This document shows, one piece after another, positions 8,919 through 17,018 of a DNA stretch of 64,000 bases (position 1 is the stretch's first letter; the number at the start of each line of letters is the position of its first letter). Under the pieces are notes generated by a model, which was not told the DNA's origin, ran no database searches, and saw only the letters and a list, made by a program, of their open reading frames with translations. Where the stretch lies: positions 124,001 through 188,000 of the forward strand of contig NZ_JAHKRN010000011.1 of the NCBI RefSeq assembly GCF_019396385.1. The letters run 5' to 3'. The position numbers and the translations under genes were made by a program. This stretch comes from Nonomuraea harbinensis. Its GTDB lineage: Bacteria; Actinomycetota; Actinomycetes; Streptosporangiales; Streptosporangiaceae.

Positions 8919-9564
8919 CCCGGTTCGTCTCGTACGCCCACATCGCGATCTCCACGCGGTTCCGCGCGCCGAGCTTGGCCATCAGGCTGGCGATGTGGGA
9001 CTTGACGGTGCTGAGCGAGATGTGGAACTCGTCGGCGATCTCCCCGTTGGTGCGCCCGCGCGCCACCGTCAGCAGGATCTCCTCCTCCCGGCCGGTGAGC
9101 GCCTCCACGGGCCGGGCCGGCGGCTCGGCGGGGCCGGTGCGGGCGAAGGTGTCGAGCAGCCGCGCGGTGATGCTCGGCGCGATCAGCGCGTCGCCGCCCG
9201 CCGCGGCGTGCACCGCCTGGGAGAGCAGCTGGGCGCCGGCGTTCTTCAGCAGGAAGCCCCGGGCGCCGGCCCGCAGCGCGGCGTAGACGTACTCGTCGAG
9301 GTCGAACGTGGTGATGACGACGACCGCGAGGGGGTCGGCGACGTCCGGCCCGGCGAGGGCGCGGGTGGCGGCGATCCCGTCGAGGCCGGGCATGCGGATG
9401 TCGAACAGGCACACGTCGGGGCGCAGCCGCCGGGCCAGCTCGACGGCCCGCCGCCCGTCGGCGGCCTCGCCGACGACCTCGATGCCGGGCTGGGCGTCGA
9501 GGATCATCACCAGACCGGTACGCACGATCTCCTGGTCGTCGGCGACCAGCACCCTGACGCTCAC
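8908..9564 (-). CDS. NarL/FixJ-family response regulator
   Basis: 218 residues from the GTG at 9564, which overlaps the kinase stop codon by 4 nt. The receiver domain has the acidic pair (VADDQEIVRTG), the phospho-acceptor Asp in LFDIRMPGLDG, the Thr in VVITTFD and the Lys in GFLLKNA. The C-terminal LuxR-type helix-turn-helix is ALTGREEEILLTVARGRTNGEIA with TVKSHIASLMAKLGARNR. It pairs with the adjacent HisKA_3 kinase. Targets are unknown. Confidence 0.95.
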   Translation of the reverse strand: MSVRVLVADDQEIVRTGLVMILDAQPGIEVVGEAADGRRAVELARRLRPDVCLFDIRMPGLDGIAATRALAGPDVADPLAVVVITTFDLDEYVYAALRAGARGFLLKNAGAQLLSQAVHAAAGGDALIAPSITARLLDTFARTGPAEPPARPVEALTGREEEILLTVARGRTNGEIADEFHISLSTVKSHIASLMAKLGARNRVEIAMWAYETNRVRS

Positions 9565-10679
9565 GTCGCCGCCCCCGTCCGGGGCAGCACGGCCGTCACG
9601 GTCCAGCCCCTGCCGGGGTTGGGACCGGCCACGCACGTGCCGCCCAGCAGGCCGGCGCGTTCGATCATGCCGACGAGCCCGTAGCCGGGCGACGCGTTCA
9701 GCCGCGCGAGCCCGTCGTCGCTCACCCGCAGGTGCACCGACTTGTCGTCGGCGTCGACGCGGACCTCGATGCGGGTGGCGTGGCGGGCGTGCCGCCGGGC
9801 GTTGGTGACCGACTCCTGGGCGAGCCGGTAGACGGCGGCGCCGACCGAGGGGGAGAGCCCGTCGAGATCGCCGGAGACCTCCACGTCCACGGCCGGGCCG
9901 GACGGGCTCCCGGCCGCGAGCTGCTGGAGGTCGGCGATGCCCCGGCCGGGCTGCTCGTCATGGCGCAGGACGTGGACCATGGCCCGCATCTCGTCCAGGG
10001 CCCGCGCCGCCTCGGCCTCGATCACCCGCAGCGCGTCGGTCGCGGCCTCCGGTCGTGACGCCGCGGTGGCGAGGCCCGCCTGCGCCCGGATCGCCATGGC
10101 CGAGATGTGATGGGCGACGGTGTCGTGCAGGTCGCGCGCGAGCCGTTCGCGTTCGAGCAGCTTGACCTGGTCGAGCTCGCGCGCCCGCGCCCCCGCCCGG
10201 AACCGGAAGGCCGCGCCCAGCGCGAGGGCCGCGAACATGACGGCGAGCCCGCCGACCGCGTCGGCGGACGCGATGCGGCCGGCGGCCATCGAGTGGAAGA
10301 GCGAGCCGAGCATGATCGGCAGCCCGGTCACGATCTCGCGCCCGGACCCCCACCGGGTCAGCGAGTAGACCAGGATCAGCAGGTAGGCCAGCGTGTTCGT
10401 CTCCGCGGACTCGCCGGACGTGACCAGCGTGGCCAGGTTCGTGACGCCGAAGGCGATCACGAGCATGAGCAGCGGACGGGTGCGGCGCCACAGCAGCGTG
10501 GGGATCAGCCCGAGGGTGATGAGCACCGCGACGGTCCGCCACGGGAGGTCCGTCCGCAGGGCCCCTTCGAGCACCGCGACCGGCACGAGCACCGCCACGA
10601 GCACCCAGTCGCGCCACACCCGCGCGGGCGGGCCGGGGGGCCGCGGCTCATTCCACACGGAGCGGATGAGACCGATCAC
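9561..10679 (-). CDS. HisKA_3 sensor histidine kinase
   Basis: 372 residues from the GTG at 10679. Four to six membrane helices occupy residues about 25-160 with no extracytoplasmic domain of note. The dimerisation motif with the phospho-acceptor His is LARDLHDTVAHHISAM (about residues 180-195). An HATPase_c domain follows, with AQESVTNARRHARHA as the N box and the SDDGLA and GYGLVGMIERAGLLGG glycine boxes. A short membrane-only sensor like this often senses envelope stress or lipids. Its start overlaps the stop of the upstream gene relic by 4 nt, so translation was coupled to a protein that is now defective. Confidence 0.93.
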   Translation of the reverse strand: MIGLIRSVWNEPRPPGPPARVWRDWVLVAVLVPVAVLEGALRTDLPWRTVAVLITLGLIPTLLWRRTRPLLMLVIAFGVTNLATLVTSGESAETNTLAYLLILVYSLTRWGSGREIVTGLPIMLGSLFHSMAAGRIASADAVGGLAVMFAALALGAAFRFRAGARARELDQVKLLERERLARDLHDTVAHHISAMAIRAQAGLATAASRPEAATDALRVIEAEAARALDEMRAMVHVLRHDEQPGRGIADLQQLAAGSPSGPAVDVEVSGDLDGLSPSVGAAVYRLAQESVTNARRHARHATRIEVRVDADDKSVHLRVSDDGLARLNASPGYGLVGMIERAGLLGGTCVAGPNPGRGWTVTAVLPRTGAAT

Positions 10680-11094
10680 GTGCTCATCGTACGAGAGCGC
10701 CCCGCCGATCGGTCAGGACGATTCTCCGGATGTACGGGCACCTCGAGAACCGTGGCGCGCCGGCCGTCGGCGTCCACGAGGTGTTCTTCCAGGGTGGGGC
10801 CGTCGACGGCCAGATGGTGGCGGCGCAGCCAGCCGAACAGTTCGTGCCCGGCCGGGACGACCCCCGCCGACGGCGGCACGACGGCTCGCACGACGGTGCG
10901 GGCGGGCAGGGCGAGCTGCCGTAGACCTCCTGGATGCCCAGGTAGAGCAGCGCGTACAGCCCGATGGCGATCGGCACCGCGACGGAGCCGGTCCGTTGGA
11001 GCATGCCGACGACGCCGGGGGTGGGTTCTTCGTTCTTGTCGGGTTCGGCGCTCTCCTGCGTGTCGGAGCGCCGGTCGACCTCTGTGACGGTCAT
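10676..11094 (-). pseudogene. Out-of-frame remnant: small membrane protein start plus GyrI-like effector-binding tail
   Basis: From an ATG at 11094 the sequence reads MTVTEVDRRSD, then a single hydrophobic helix (VAVPIAIGLYALLYLGIQEV), until about 10920. The rest of that frame turns Cys/Ser/Pro-rich and loses coding character. In the neighbouring frame, 10676-10920 reads ARTVVRAVVPPSAG, then AGHELFGWLRRHHLAVDG and RRATVLEVPVH, which looks like the C-terminal half of a GyrI-like/MerR effector-binding domain. Two partial genes therefore seem fused out of frame by a deletion. The surviving tail ends in ATGAGCACGTGA, overlapping the kinase start, so it once led the two-component operon. Confidence 0.5.
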
Positions 11095-11172
11095 GGGGAC
11101 TTTCGTGTGGATCAACGCGGAATGGGGGCAAGAGCGTATCCGACTGGCCCCGCGTTGATCGGGCCGTTCCGT

Positions 11173-11658
11173 CTAGTCCTCTCGCGGGTGGATGCGGAAC
11201 ACGGGATGCCGGGGCGCGATCCGGTGGAACTCCGGCAGCGGCGCCGTCGGCCTCAGCCCCACGTGCGGCCGCGCACCGGGTGCGATGGCGAGGTAGCGGC
11301 GGAGGATCTCGGCCCGATGCTCGGACGGGATCTCCTCCAGCAGGACCGGGGCGTCACGCCCCCGGCGGCGGAGCGTGGCCCTGCCGCCCGCGGCCCGGAC
11401 GTTGCGCACCCAGTTCGCGTCCGGCCCGAGCATCGAGACGAGGAACTCGGCGTCGCGGTGGCGGGCGACCGCGACGGGAACCGACGTGATCTTCCCGCTG
11501 CGGCGCCCCTCCACCTTCAGCACGGCGGTCCGGTGCGGTGACAGCCGCCGAGCCCCGTACACCAGGACGTCGAGCCGGTTCACGAGCCGCATGAGCGCGT
11601 TCGGCCGCCCTCCGCGGTACATCGCGCGTTTCAGGGCCGCGAGCCCGCGTACGATCAC
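11173..11658 (-). CDS. Deazaflavin (F420)-dependent nitroreductase-family oxidoreductase
   Basis: 161 residues, the usual size for the Ddn-like family (DUF385). The signature region LKVEGRRSGKITSVPVAVARH, then FLVSMLGPDANWVRNVRAAGG, with GRRSGK and the W-x-x-N-x-x-A motif that contacts F420 or other cofactors, is clear. The GTG start at 11658 overlaps the stop of the upstream membrane gene by 4 nt, so the two form an operon under the divergent TetR regulator. The substrate is unknown. Confidence 0.85.
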   Translation of the reverse strand: MIVRGLAALKRAMYRGGRPNALMRLVNRLDVLVYGARRLSPHRTAVLKVEGRRSGKITSVPVAVARHRDAEFLVSMLGPDANWVRNVRAAGGRATLRRRGRDAPVLLEEIPSEHRAEILRRYLAIAPGARPHVGLRPTAPLPEFHRIAPRHPVFRIHPRED

Positions 11659-12065
11659 TCAGTCCTCCTCCACGACGCGACCGCGGCCAGACCGGGAACG
11701 CACGGAAGGACCAGCAGCCAGCCCAGCAGCGGCGCCAGGCCGACGTCGCCCGAGGTGTCCCTGACGGTCAGCGCGGCGACCGCGACGCAGAGCCCGGACA
11801 CGAGCAGCCCGACCGCCAGCGAGAGGGTCCAGCGCTTGCCGGCGCCGGCCGCCCAGATCGTGCCGGCCCAACCGAGGAGTCCCAGCGCCCCGACCGCGGC
11901 CAGGATCACCAGGTACGCGGTGACGGCGGCGTCGATCTCACCGGGCGCGTAGGCCGGGTAGCCCGCCCTGATGTGATCCGCCAGGACGGTCCGGTCGACG
12001 AACGGGAACAGGGCGGCGACCACGGTGAGCCCTGCCCCCGCGTACATCAGCGATCTCCGTTTCAT
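11655..12065 (-). CDS. Four-helix integral membrane protein
   Basis: 136 residues with four predicted membrane helices: LMYAGAGLTVVAALFPFV, VTAYLVILAAVGALGLLGWAG, LSLAVGLLVSGLCVAVAAL and LGWLLVLPCVPGLAAVA. I do not recognise a named family. It is the first gene of a two-gene operon with the deazaflavin oxidoreductase and is divergent from a TetR gene. Three copies of an operator-like sequence lie between them, so it is probably repressed by that TetR protein and induced by a small molecule. Confidence 0.7.
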   Translation of the reverse strand: MKRRSLMYAGAGLTVVAALFPFVDRTVLADHIRAGYPAYAPGEIDAAVTAYLVILAAVGALGLLGWAGTIWAAGAGKRWTLSLAVGLLVSGLCVAVAALTVRDTSGDVGLAPLLGWLLVLPCVPGLAAVASWRRTE

Positions 12066-12083
12066 GGCCTTCCGATCTGATTG

Positions 12084-12177
12084 AGAAAGTGACTGTCTCC
12101 AGCGAGTGACTCTAGGCAGCTGCTTTCAGACAGTCAATGTCTCTACGACAGCCGCATGCTTGAGAAAGTGACTTTCT
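12084..12177. promoter_or_regulatory. Three copies of a 15-bp TetR operator-like sequence
   Basis: AGAAAGTGACTGTCT (12084-12098), AGACAGTCAATGTCT (12128-12142) and AGAAAGTGACTTTCT (12163-12177) are related near-palindromes in the divergent spacer between the membrane protein and the TetR gene. The starts are 44 and 35 bp apart. The last copy ends 13 nt before the TetR ATG. This is the arrangement expected for autoregulation plus control of the divergent operon. Confidence 0.75.
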
Positions 12178-12190
12178 GGTACGGTGAGGC

Positions 12191-12829
12191 ATGAGCGGAC
12201 TTCGTGAGCGCTGGCGGCTCAAGGCCATGCGCGCCATCCAGGAGCGCGCCCTCGACCTGTTCGACGAGCGAGGGTTCGGCGCGGTCACGATCGAGGAGAT
12301 CGCGGCGGCGGCGGAGGTCTCGCCGTCGTCGGTCTACCGCATCTTCGGCACCAAGGAAGGCATCGTGGTCGCCGACGAGTTCGACCACATGAGCCCGGAG
12401 ACGCTCGAAAGCCTCCTCGACCCCGCCGACCCCGTCGGCAGCCTGGTCCGCGCCGTCCGCGCCTACGAATCCAGCCCCGGTCCGGGCGAAGGCCCGCAGA
12501 CCGGGAGAGGCCCGTGGCGCAGGGTCCGCTACTTCTTCGCCGAGCCGTCGGTGCGCATGGCCGTCTGCGCCACGCTCGACCGCGCAGGCGGGCGGATCTC
12601 ACCGCTGATCGCGGCCACCGGAGAGGTCAGCGAAACGCAGGCCCGCGTGATCGCGAACGCCCTCGCCTTCGGCTACTTCGCCGCACTGGAGCAGTGGTAC
12701 CTCGACGGCGGCGACCGCCCCATCGCCGACTACGTCGAGGAGGGCATGCGCCCCCTGCGCGCCATCTGGAGCACACCCGCCGGCGACCACCCCGAACCGC
12801 TCAGTGGCCCACGCTCTGGTAGTGGGTGA
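12191..12829 (+). CDS. TetR-family transcriptional regulator
   Basis: 212 residues. The helix-turn-helix is standard: ALDLFDERGFGAVTIEEIAAAAEVSPSSVYRIFGTKEGIV (about residues 20-58). The rest is the helical ligand-binding domain. A TACGGT hexamer lies 5 nt before the ATG at 12191, suggesting a leaderless or nearly leaderless transcript. The 3' end overlaps the convergent ABC permease by 29 nt. The likely targets are its own promoter and the divergent membrane protein/deazaflavin oxidoreductase operon. Confidence 0.92.
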   Translation: MSGLRERWRLKAMRAIQERALDLFDERGFGAVTIEEIAAAAEVSPSSVYRIFGTKEGIVVADEFDHMSPETLESLLDPADPVGSLVRAVRAYESSPGPGEGPQTGRGPWRRVRYFFAEPSVRMAVCATLDRAGGRISPLIAATGEVSETQARVIANALAFGYFAALEQWYLDGGDRPIADYVEEGMRPLRAIWSTPAGDHPEPLSGPRSGSG

Positions 12830-13598
12830 GCTGGCGGCGCCAGATGAGGTAGGCCGGCCAGACCAGGATCACGCCCAGCAGCGGGGCGGCCAGGGCCCAG
12901 GGGGTGTCGAGCTTGCCCAGCACGACGCTCGACGGGATGTAGGCCACGAAGGCGACCGGCAGCACGTAGGTGAGCAGCCACTCGGTCACGCCGCCGAAGA
13001 TCTTCATCGGGTACGAGCCGAACTTGCTGAAGACGTCGTCCAGGAAGACCCGCAGGGCGAAGGTGTCGATCATGCGCAGCGACAGCGAGCAGAGCGCCAG
13101 GAAGAAGGCGGCCTCGATGAGCGCGCCGCCGACGATCGCCAGGGCGCAGAAGGCGACCAGGCTGAGGCTCCAGTCGACCTGGGCGTTCTGGGAGGCGACG
13201 GCGAGCAGCGCCACGCCCACCAGCAGGTCGCCGAACTGGGCCAGGCCCATCCGGTTGCCCATGAGCTGGACGAGCGGGTTCAGCGGGCGCAGCAGGAAGC
13301 GGTCGAACTCCCCGTTGCGCACCACCCAGTGGATGTCGTGCACGCTCATCATGGGGATCATCGCCAGGGCGTGGGCCGTCAGGCGCATGCCGTACAGGAA
13401 GGCGATCTCCGCCAGGCCCCAGCCCGCGAGCGAGGGAAAGGTGTGCATCACCACCCAGATGAAGGCGAACCCGGTGCCCTGCCAGATCGCGCCGCTGAGG
13501 ACGCCGATCGCGGTGTTGAGGCGGTACTGCATGGCGCCGCGGGCGGAGGCGCGCTGGAGCAGGACGTACAGGCGCAGGGCGCGGACGACCTCAGCCAC
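12801..13598 (-). CDS. ABC-2-type transporter permease (DUF990/COG3694-like)
   Basis: 265 residues with six hydrophobic helices. The conserved NGEFDRFLLRPLNPLVQLM loop between helices 2 and 3 is characteristic of the paired ABC-2 permeases found with a COG4586 ATPase. It is the last of three overlapping genes (ATPase, permease 1, permease 2), sharing 8 nt with permease 1. The exported substrate is unknown. Confidence 0.85.
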   Translation of the reverse strand: MAEVVRALRLYVLLQRASARGAMQYRLNTAIGVLSGAIWQGTGFAFIWVVMHTFPSLAGWGLAEIAFLYGMRLTAHALAMIPMMSVHDIHWVVRNGEFDRFLLRPLNPLVQLMGNRMGLAQFGDLLVGVALLAVASQNAQVDWSLSLVAFCALAIVGGALIEAAFFLALCSLSLRMIDTFALRVFLDDVFSKFGSYPMKIFGGVTEWLLTYVLPVAFVAYIPSSVVLGKLDTPWALAAPLLGVILVWPAYLIWRRQLTHYQSVGH

Positions 13599-14346
13599 CC
13601 TGGATCACCACCCTCCGATGCGTGCGTGACCAGGCGAGCGCGAGCAGGGCCCACAGCCCTGCGACCCAGGCGAGCTCGACCAGCAGAGGTCCGGAGATGT
13701 CGGAGATGTGGCCGACGTAGATCGCCGCGGGAACGTACCCCATGTACTTGAACGGCAGCACCTCGGCCAGCGTGCCCAGGAAGCCGGGGAAGAAGGCGAG
13801 CGGCACCATCGTCCCCGCGAAGAACTGGCTGACCAGCTGGTAGAGCAGCGAGACCGCGCCGATCTCCAGCATCCAGAAGCCCAGAAGGCTGATCAGCAGC
13901 GCCAGTTGCACGGCGATCACGTACCCGAGCACCAGCGTGACCACGTAGCCGGGCCCGTTGACCGGCGCCGTGATCGACCCGACCAGCAGCACCACCGGGA
14001 CGACCGGGGCGAGCAGCAGCAGGCTGCCCGCGGTGTTGCCGGCCTGGAAGGCGGCCATCTGCCGTAGGTAACCGATCGGCCGGGCCAGGTCGAAGAAGAC
14101 CGTCCCGCTGCGGATGCGGTGGTGGATGACGCGGGAGACGAGGGTCTGGGTGGCGAAGGACTGCAGGTTGGCCAGGGTGAGGTAGGCGAGCAGGGCTTCG
14201 AGGGTGAGCCCCGCGGCCTCGGCCCGCGACCCGTAGACCGCGGTCCAGATCATGCGCAGCAGGAACACCTGGGCGACCAGCGTCACGCAGGTCATGACGA
14301 TGGAGCTGCGGTAGGCCAGGGCGAAGAGGAAGCCGACGCGGGTCAT
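13591..14346 (-). CDS. ABC-2-type transporter permease (COG4587-like)
   Basis: 251 residues from the ATG at 14346, which overlaps the ATPase stop (ATGA). A longer open frame upstream lies inside the ATPase gene and reads as an arginine-rich shadow. There are six membrane helices. The loop HHRIRSGTVFFDLARPIGYLRQ matches the corresponding loop of its partner permease, showing the two are paralogous halves of one channel. Confidence 0.85.
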   Translation of the reverse strand: MTRVGFLFALAYRSSIVMTCVTLVAQVFLLRMIWTAVYGSRAEAAGLTLEALLAYLTLANLQSFATQTLVSRVIHHRIRSGTVFFDLARPIGYLRQMAAFQAGNTAGSLLLLAPVVPVVLLVGSITAPVNGPGYVVTLVLGYVIAVQLALLISLLGFWMLEIGAVSLLYQLVSQFFAGTMVPLAFFPGFLGTLAEVLPFKYMGYVPAAIYVGHISDISGPLLVELAWVAGLWALLALAWSRTHRRVVIQGG

Positions 14347-15281
14347 CGGGCGTAGATCCCTTTGATCACGCTCTCCAGGTCCGGTTCCTCGATCGACAGG
14401 TCGCGGATCGTGTGCTCGGCGGAGATCGAGGCGATCATGGCGGGCAGGTCGCCGTGGATGTCGAAGACGTGGCGGCCCTGGTCGTCGCGCGACACCCCGC
14501 GCACCTCCTCGGGCGCGGACTCCAGCAGCACCACCAGCCGCCTGGGCTGGTCCACCAGCGCGTCGATCGGGCCGTCGAAGAGCACCTTGCCGTGGTCGAT
14601 GAGGATGATCCGCTTGCACAGCGCCTCGACGTCGGCCAGGTCGTGCGTGGTCAGGATGACGGTGGTGCGCCCGGTCCGGTTGGTCTCCACGATGAACTCG
14701 CGCACCGCCTCCTTGGCCAGCACGTCGAGCCCGACGGTCGGCTCGTCGAGGTAGAGCAGCGGCGGCTCGTACAGCACGGCCGCGGCCAGGTCGCCGCGCA
14801 TCCGCTGGCCCAGGCTGAGCTGGCGGACCGGGGTGTCGAGGAACTCGTCCAGCCCGAGCAGGTCACGCAGCTTCTTCAGCGAGGCCTCGAAGCGTGCCGC
14901 GGGCATGTCGTAGAGCGAGCCCACCAGGCGCAGGGACTCGATCAGGGGGAGGTCCCACCATAATTGGCTGCGCTGGCCGAAGACGACGCCGACCCGGCGG
15001 GCGTTGGCTGACCGGTCGCGCCACGGCACCAGCCCGTTGACCCGCACGGTGCCGGCGGTGGGGGTGAGGATGCCGGTGAGGATCTTGATGGTGGTCGACT
15101 TGCCGGCGCCGTTGGGCCCGAGGTAGCCGATGACCTCGCCCTCGCCGATGTCGAAGCTGACGTCGTCGACGGCGGTCTTCTCCTCGTACTGGCGGGTCAC
15201 GAGGGTGCGCAGCGCCCCGAAGGGCCCGGAGAAGGTACGCGGGCGGCGGAAGACCTTGGTTAACCCATCGACCCGGATCAT
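14343..15281 (-). CDS. ABC transporter ATPase (COG4586-like)
   Basis: 312 residues. Walker A is YLGPNGAGKSTTIKIL, the Q-loop lies in VVFGQRSQLWWDLP, the signature is LSLGQRMRGDLAAAVLY, Walker B is LLYLDEPTVGLD and the switch His is in TTHDLADVE. The QRSQLWWDLP stretch is typical of the ATPase that works with the two permeases downstream. It is the first gene of the exporter operon, reading away from the conservon. Confidence 0.95.
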   Translation of the reverse strand: MIRVDGLTKVFRRPRTFSGPFGALRTLVTRQYEEKTAVDDVSFDIGEGEVIGYLGPNGAGKSTTIKILTGILTPTAGTVRVNGLVPWRDRSANARRVGVVFGQRSQLWWDLPLIESLRLVGSLYDMPAARFEASLKKLRDLLGLDEFLDTPVRQLSLGQRMRGDLAAAVLYEPPLLYLDEPTVGLDVLAKEAVREFIVETNRTGRTTVILTTHDLADVEALCKRIILIDHGKVLFDGPIDALVDQPRRLVVLLESAPEEVRGVSRDDQGRHVFDIHGDLPAMIASISAEHTIRDLSIEEPDLESVIKGIYAR

Positions 15282-15331
15282 GACGGAATCTTTTCGGTAC
15301 GGGTCGAGTGCTGCAAGTTGTTTTCAGGACT

Positions 15332-15783
15332 TCATCGGCGACGCGCCACCGGGGTGAAGGCGACGGGCAGCGACTCCAGGGCGCGGATCCACAGGGTGCG
15401 GCGCCACCGCAGTTCGCTGGGCGTACTGGGCGATCAGGTCGGCCCGGCCGTCGCCGACGGCGCCGCCGCTCCTCGCCCTCGCTGCACACCAGCGACGGCT
15501 GGTAGAGCACGTACGGCAGCGACGGCCAGTCCGGCGGGACGTGTTCGCGCAGGTTCCAGCGCCTGGGGTCGCGGCCGAACAGCCCGCTCTGGCCGGTGAC
15601 GTGGTGCAGCTCCCGGTAGCCGAGGACGAGCCAGGCGGGCAGATCGGCGTCGAGCAGCACCGGCACGACCGGGCCGTGCTCGCGGCGCAGCTCCTCGAAG
15701 AACGCGGCCGGGTCCTCGACGGCCTCCGGACCGTACATCCGCACGGCGCCGGCGTGCGCGGGATAGGCGTCCAGGAGAGTCAC
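15332..15783 (-). pseudogene. Decayed second conservon-type cytochrome P450
   Basis: About 110 N-terminal codons (from the GTG/ATG region at 15783) closely match the neighbouring P450: AGAVRMYGPEAVEDPAAF, VLLDADLPAWLVLGYRELHH and RDPRRWN. After EGEERRR the frame is lost. A short piece corresponding to GDGQADLVPQYAH appears in another frame, and then the last 25 or so residues (ELRWRRTLWIRALE) run to a TGA at 15332-15334. The heme Cys region and most of the fold are gone, so at least two internal deletions have occurred. It is probably a tandem duplicate of the adjacent gene. Confidence 0.8.
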
Positions 15784-15790
15784 CGGCTGC

Positions 15791-17008
15791 TCACCTGCCC
15801 ATGGTGGGGGTGAAGGCGACCGGGAGGGCCGACAGCATGCGGTTCCAGATGTTGCGGCGCCAGCGCAGCTCCTCAGGCGCGACCGCCAGGTGCACGTCCG
15901 GCAGGCGGTCCAGGAGGACCTCGATGGCCGTCTTGGAGATGATCTCCGCGAGTTCGGGGGCGGGGAAGGGGCAGCCGTACTCGCCGTGGCCGAACGCCAT
16001 GTGCGCCCGGTTGGCCGCGGTGTGACCCTGCTGCACCTGCGGGTCGGCGTTCGCGCCGACCAGGCTGATCACGATCATGTCGCCGCGCCGGATGCGGTGG
16101 CCGGCCAGCTCGCAGTCCTGCGCGGCGTAGCGTGACGGCAGGTTCTGGGCCGGCGGGTCCTTCCACAGCACCTGGTTGAGCGCCTCGGCCACGCTGCTCC
16201 TGCCGCCCTGCAGGTCCATCTGGAAGTGGTCGTCCACGAGCATCAGGCGCAGCGTGTTGCCGATCCAGCCGGCGCAGTTGTCCTGCGAGGCGATCAGCAG
16301 CGACAGCATGTCGTAGACGACCTCGGGATCGGTGAGCCGGGCGTCATGCGTCACCAGCCGGGAGGCGAGGTCGTGGCCCGGCCGGGCGCGCTTGCCGGCG
16401 ACCAGGCGGCCCATGAGCTCGCCGACCTGCATCTCCGCCTCGTCGCGGCTCGCCGGGTCGTTCATGGCCTGGAAGATGGCGCGCAGCAGGGTGCCGACGT
16501 CCGGCTCCGGCAGCCCGAACAGCCGGGCGATGACCTGGGCCGGCATCCGGTGGGCGTACTGGGGGACCAGGTCGGCCTGGCCGTCGCCGGAGAACAGGTC
16601 GATGGCGGCGTCGGCGACCTTCTCGCAGAGCTGGGTCAGCTCGATGCGGTCGATCTCGTCCAGCGCGTCGCCGATGGCGCCGCCGCGCCGCCGCCGCTCC
16701 TCGCCCTCCGTGAACACCACCGACGGCTGGTACGTGACGTGCGGCCGGGCCGGCCAGTCCGGCGGCACCAGGTCGTGCTGGTTCCAGCGGCGCGGGTCAC
16801 GGGCGAACAACTGCGGCTGGCTCGTCACGTGGTGCAGCTCGCGGTAGCCGAGGACGAGCCAGGCGGGCAGGTCGGCGTCGAGCAGCACCGGCACGACCGG
16901 GCCGTGCTTGCGGCGCAGCTCCTCCAGGAACGCGGCCGGGTCGTCGAGGACCTCCGGCTCGTACAGCCGGACGGCGCCGGCGTGCTCGGGATGTCCGGGG
17001 TTCGTCAC
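15791..17008 (-). CDS. cvnE: Conservon-associated cytochrome P450 (CYP157-like, lacks ExxR)
   Basis: 405 residues from a GTG at 17008 with GAGGG upstream. The heme loop FGHGEYGCPF puts the thiolate Cys near residue 346. At the K-helix, where P450s normally have ExxR, the sequence is EALNQVLW (E275-A-L-N278), followed by the expected DPPAQN. The I-helix lacks the usual acid-Thr pair (ASQDNCAGWIGNT). Loss of ExxR is a known trait of the CYP157 family linked to conservons in Streptomyces. It follows cvnD by 10 nt and belongs to that operon. The reaction is unknown. Confidence 0.85.
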   Translation of the reverse strand: MTNPGHPEHAGAVRLYEPEVLDDPAAFLEELRRKHGPVVPVLLDADLPAWLVLGYRELHHVTSQPQLFARDPRRWNQHDLVPPDWPARPHVTYQPSVVFTEGEERRRRGGAIGDALDEIDRIELTQLCEKVADAAIDLFSGDGQADLVPQYAHRMPAQVIARLFGLPEPDVGTLLRAIFQAMNDPASRDEAEMQVGELMGRLVAGKRARPGHDLASRLVTHDARLTDPEVVYDMLSLLIASQDNCAGWIGNTLRLMLVDDHFQMDLQGGRSSVAEALNQVLWKDPPAQNLPSRYAAQDCELAGHRIRRGDMIVISLVGANADPQVQQGHTAANRAHMAFGHGEYGCPFPAPELAEIISKTAIEVLLDRLPDVHLAVAPEELRWRRNIWNRMLSALPVAFTPTMGR

Positions 17009-17018
17009 GGCTGCCCTC

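Noticed and set aside
12140..12190. tRNA or riboswitch in short spacers
   Set aside because: I looked for T-loop-like GTTCGA motifs and conserved riboswitch cores in the spacers and saw none that fold convincingly.
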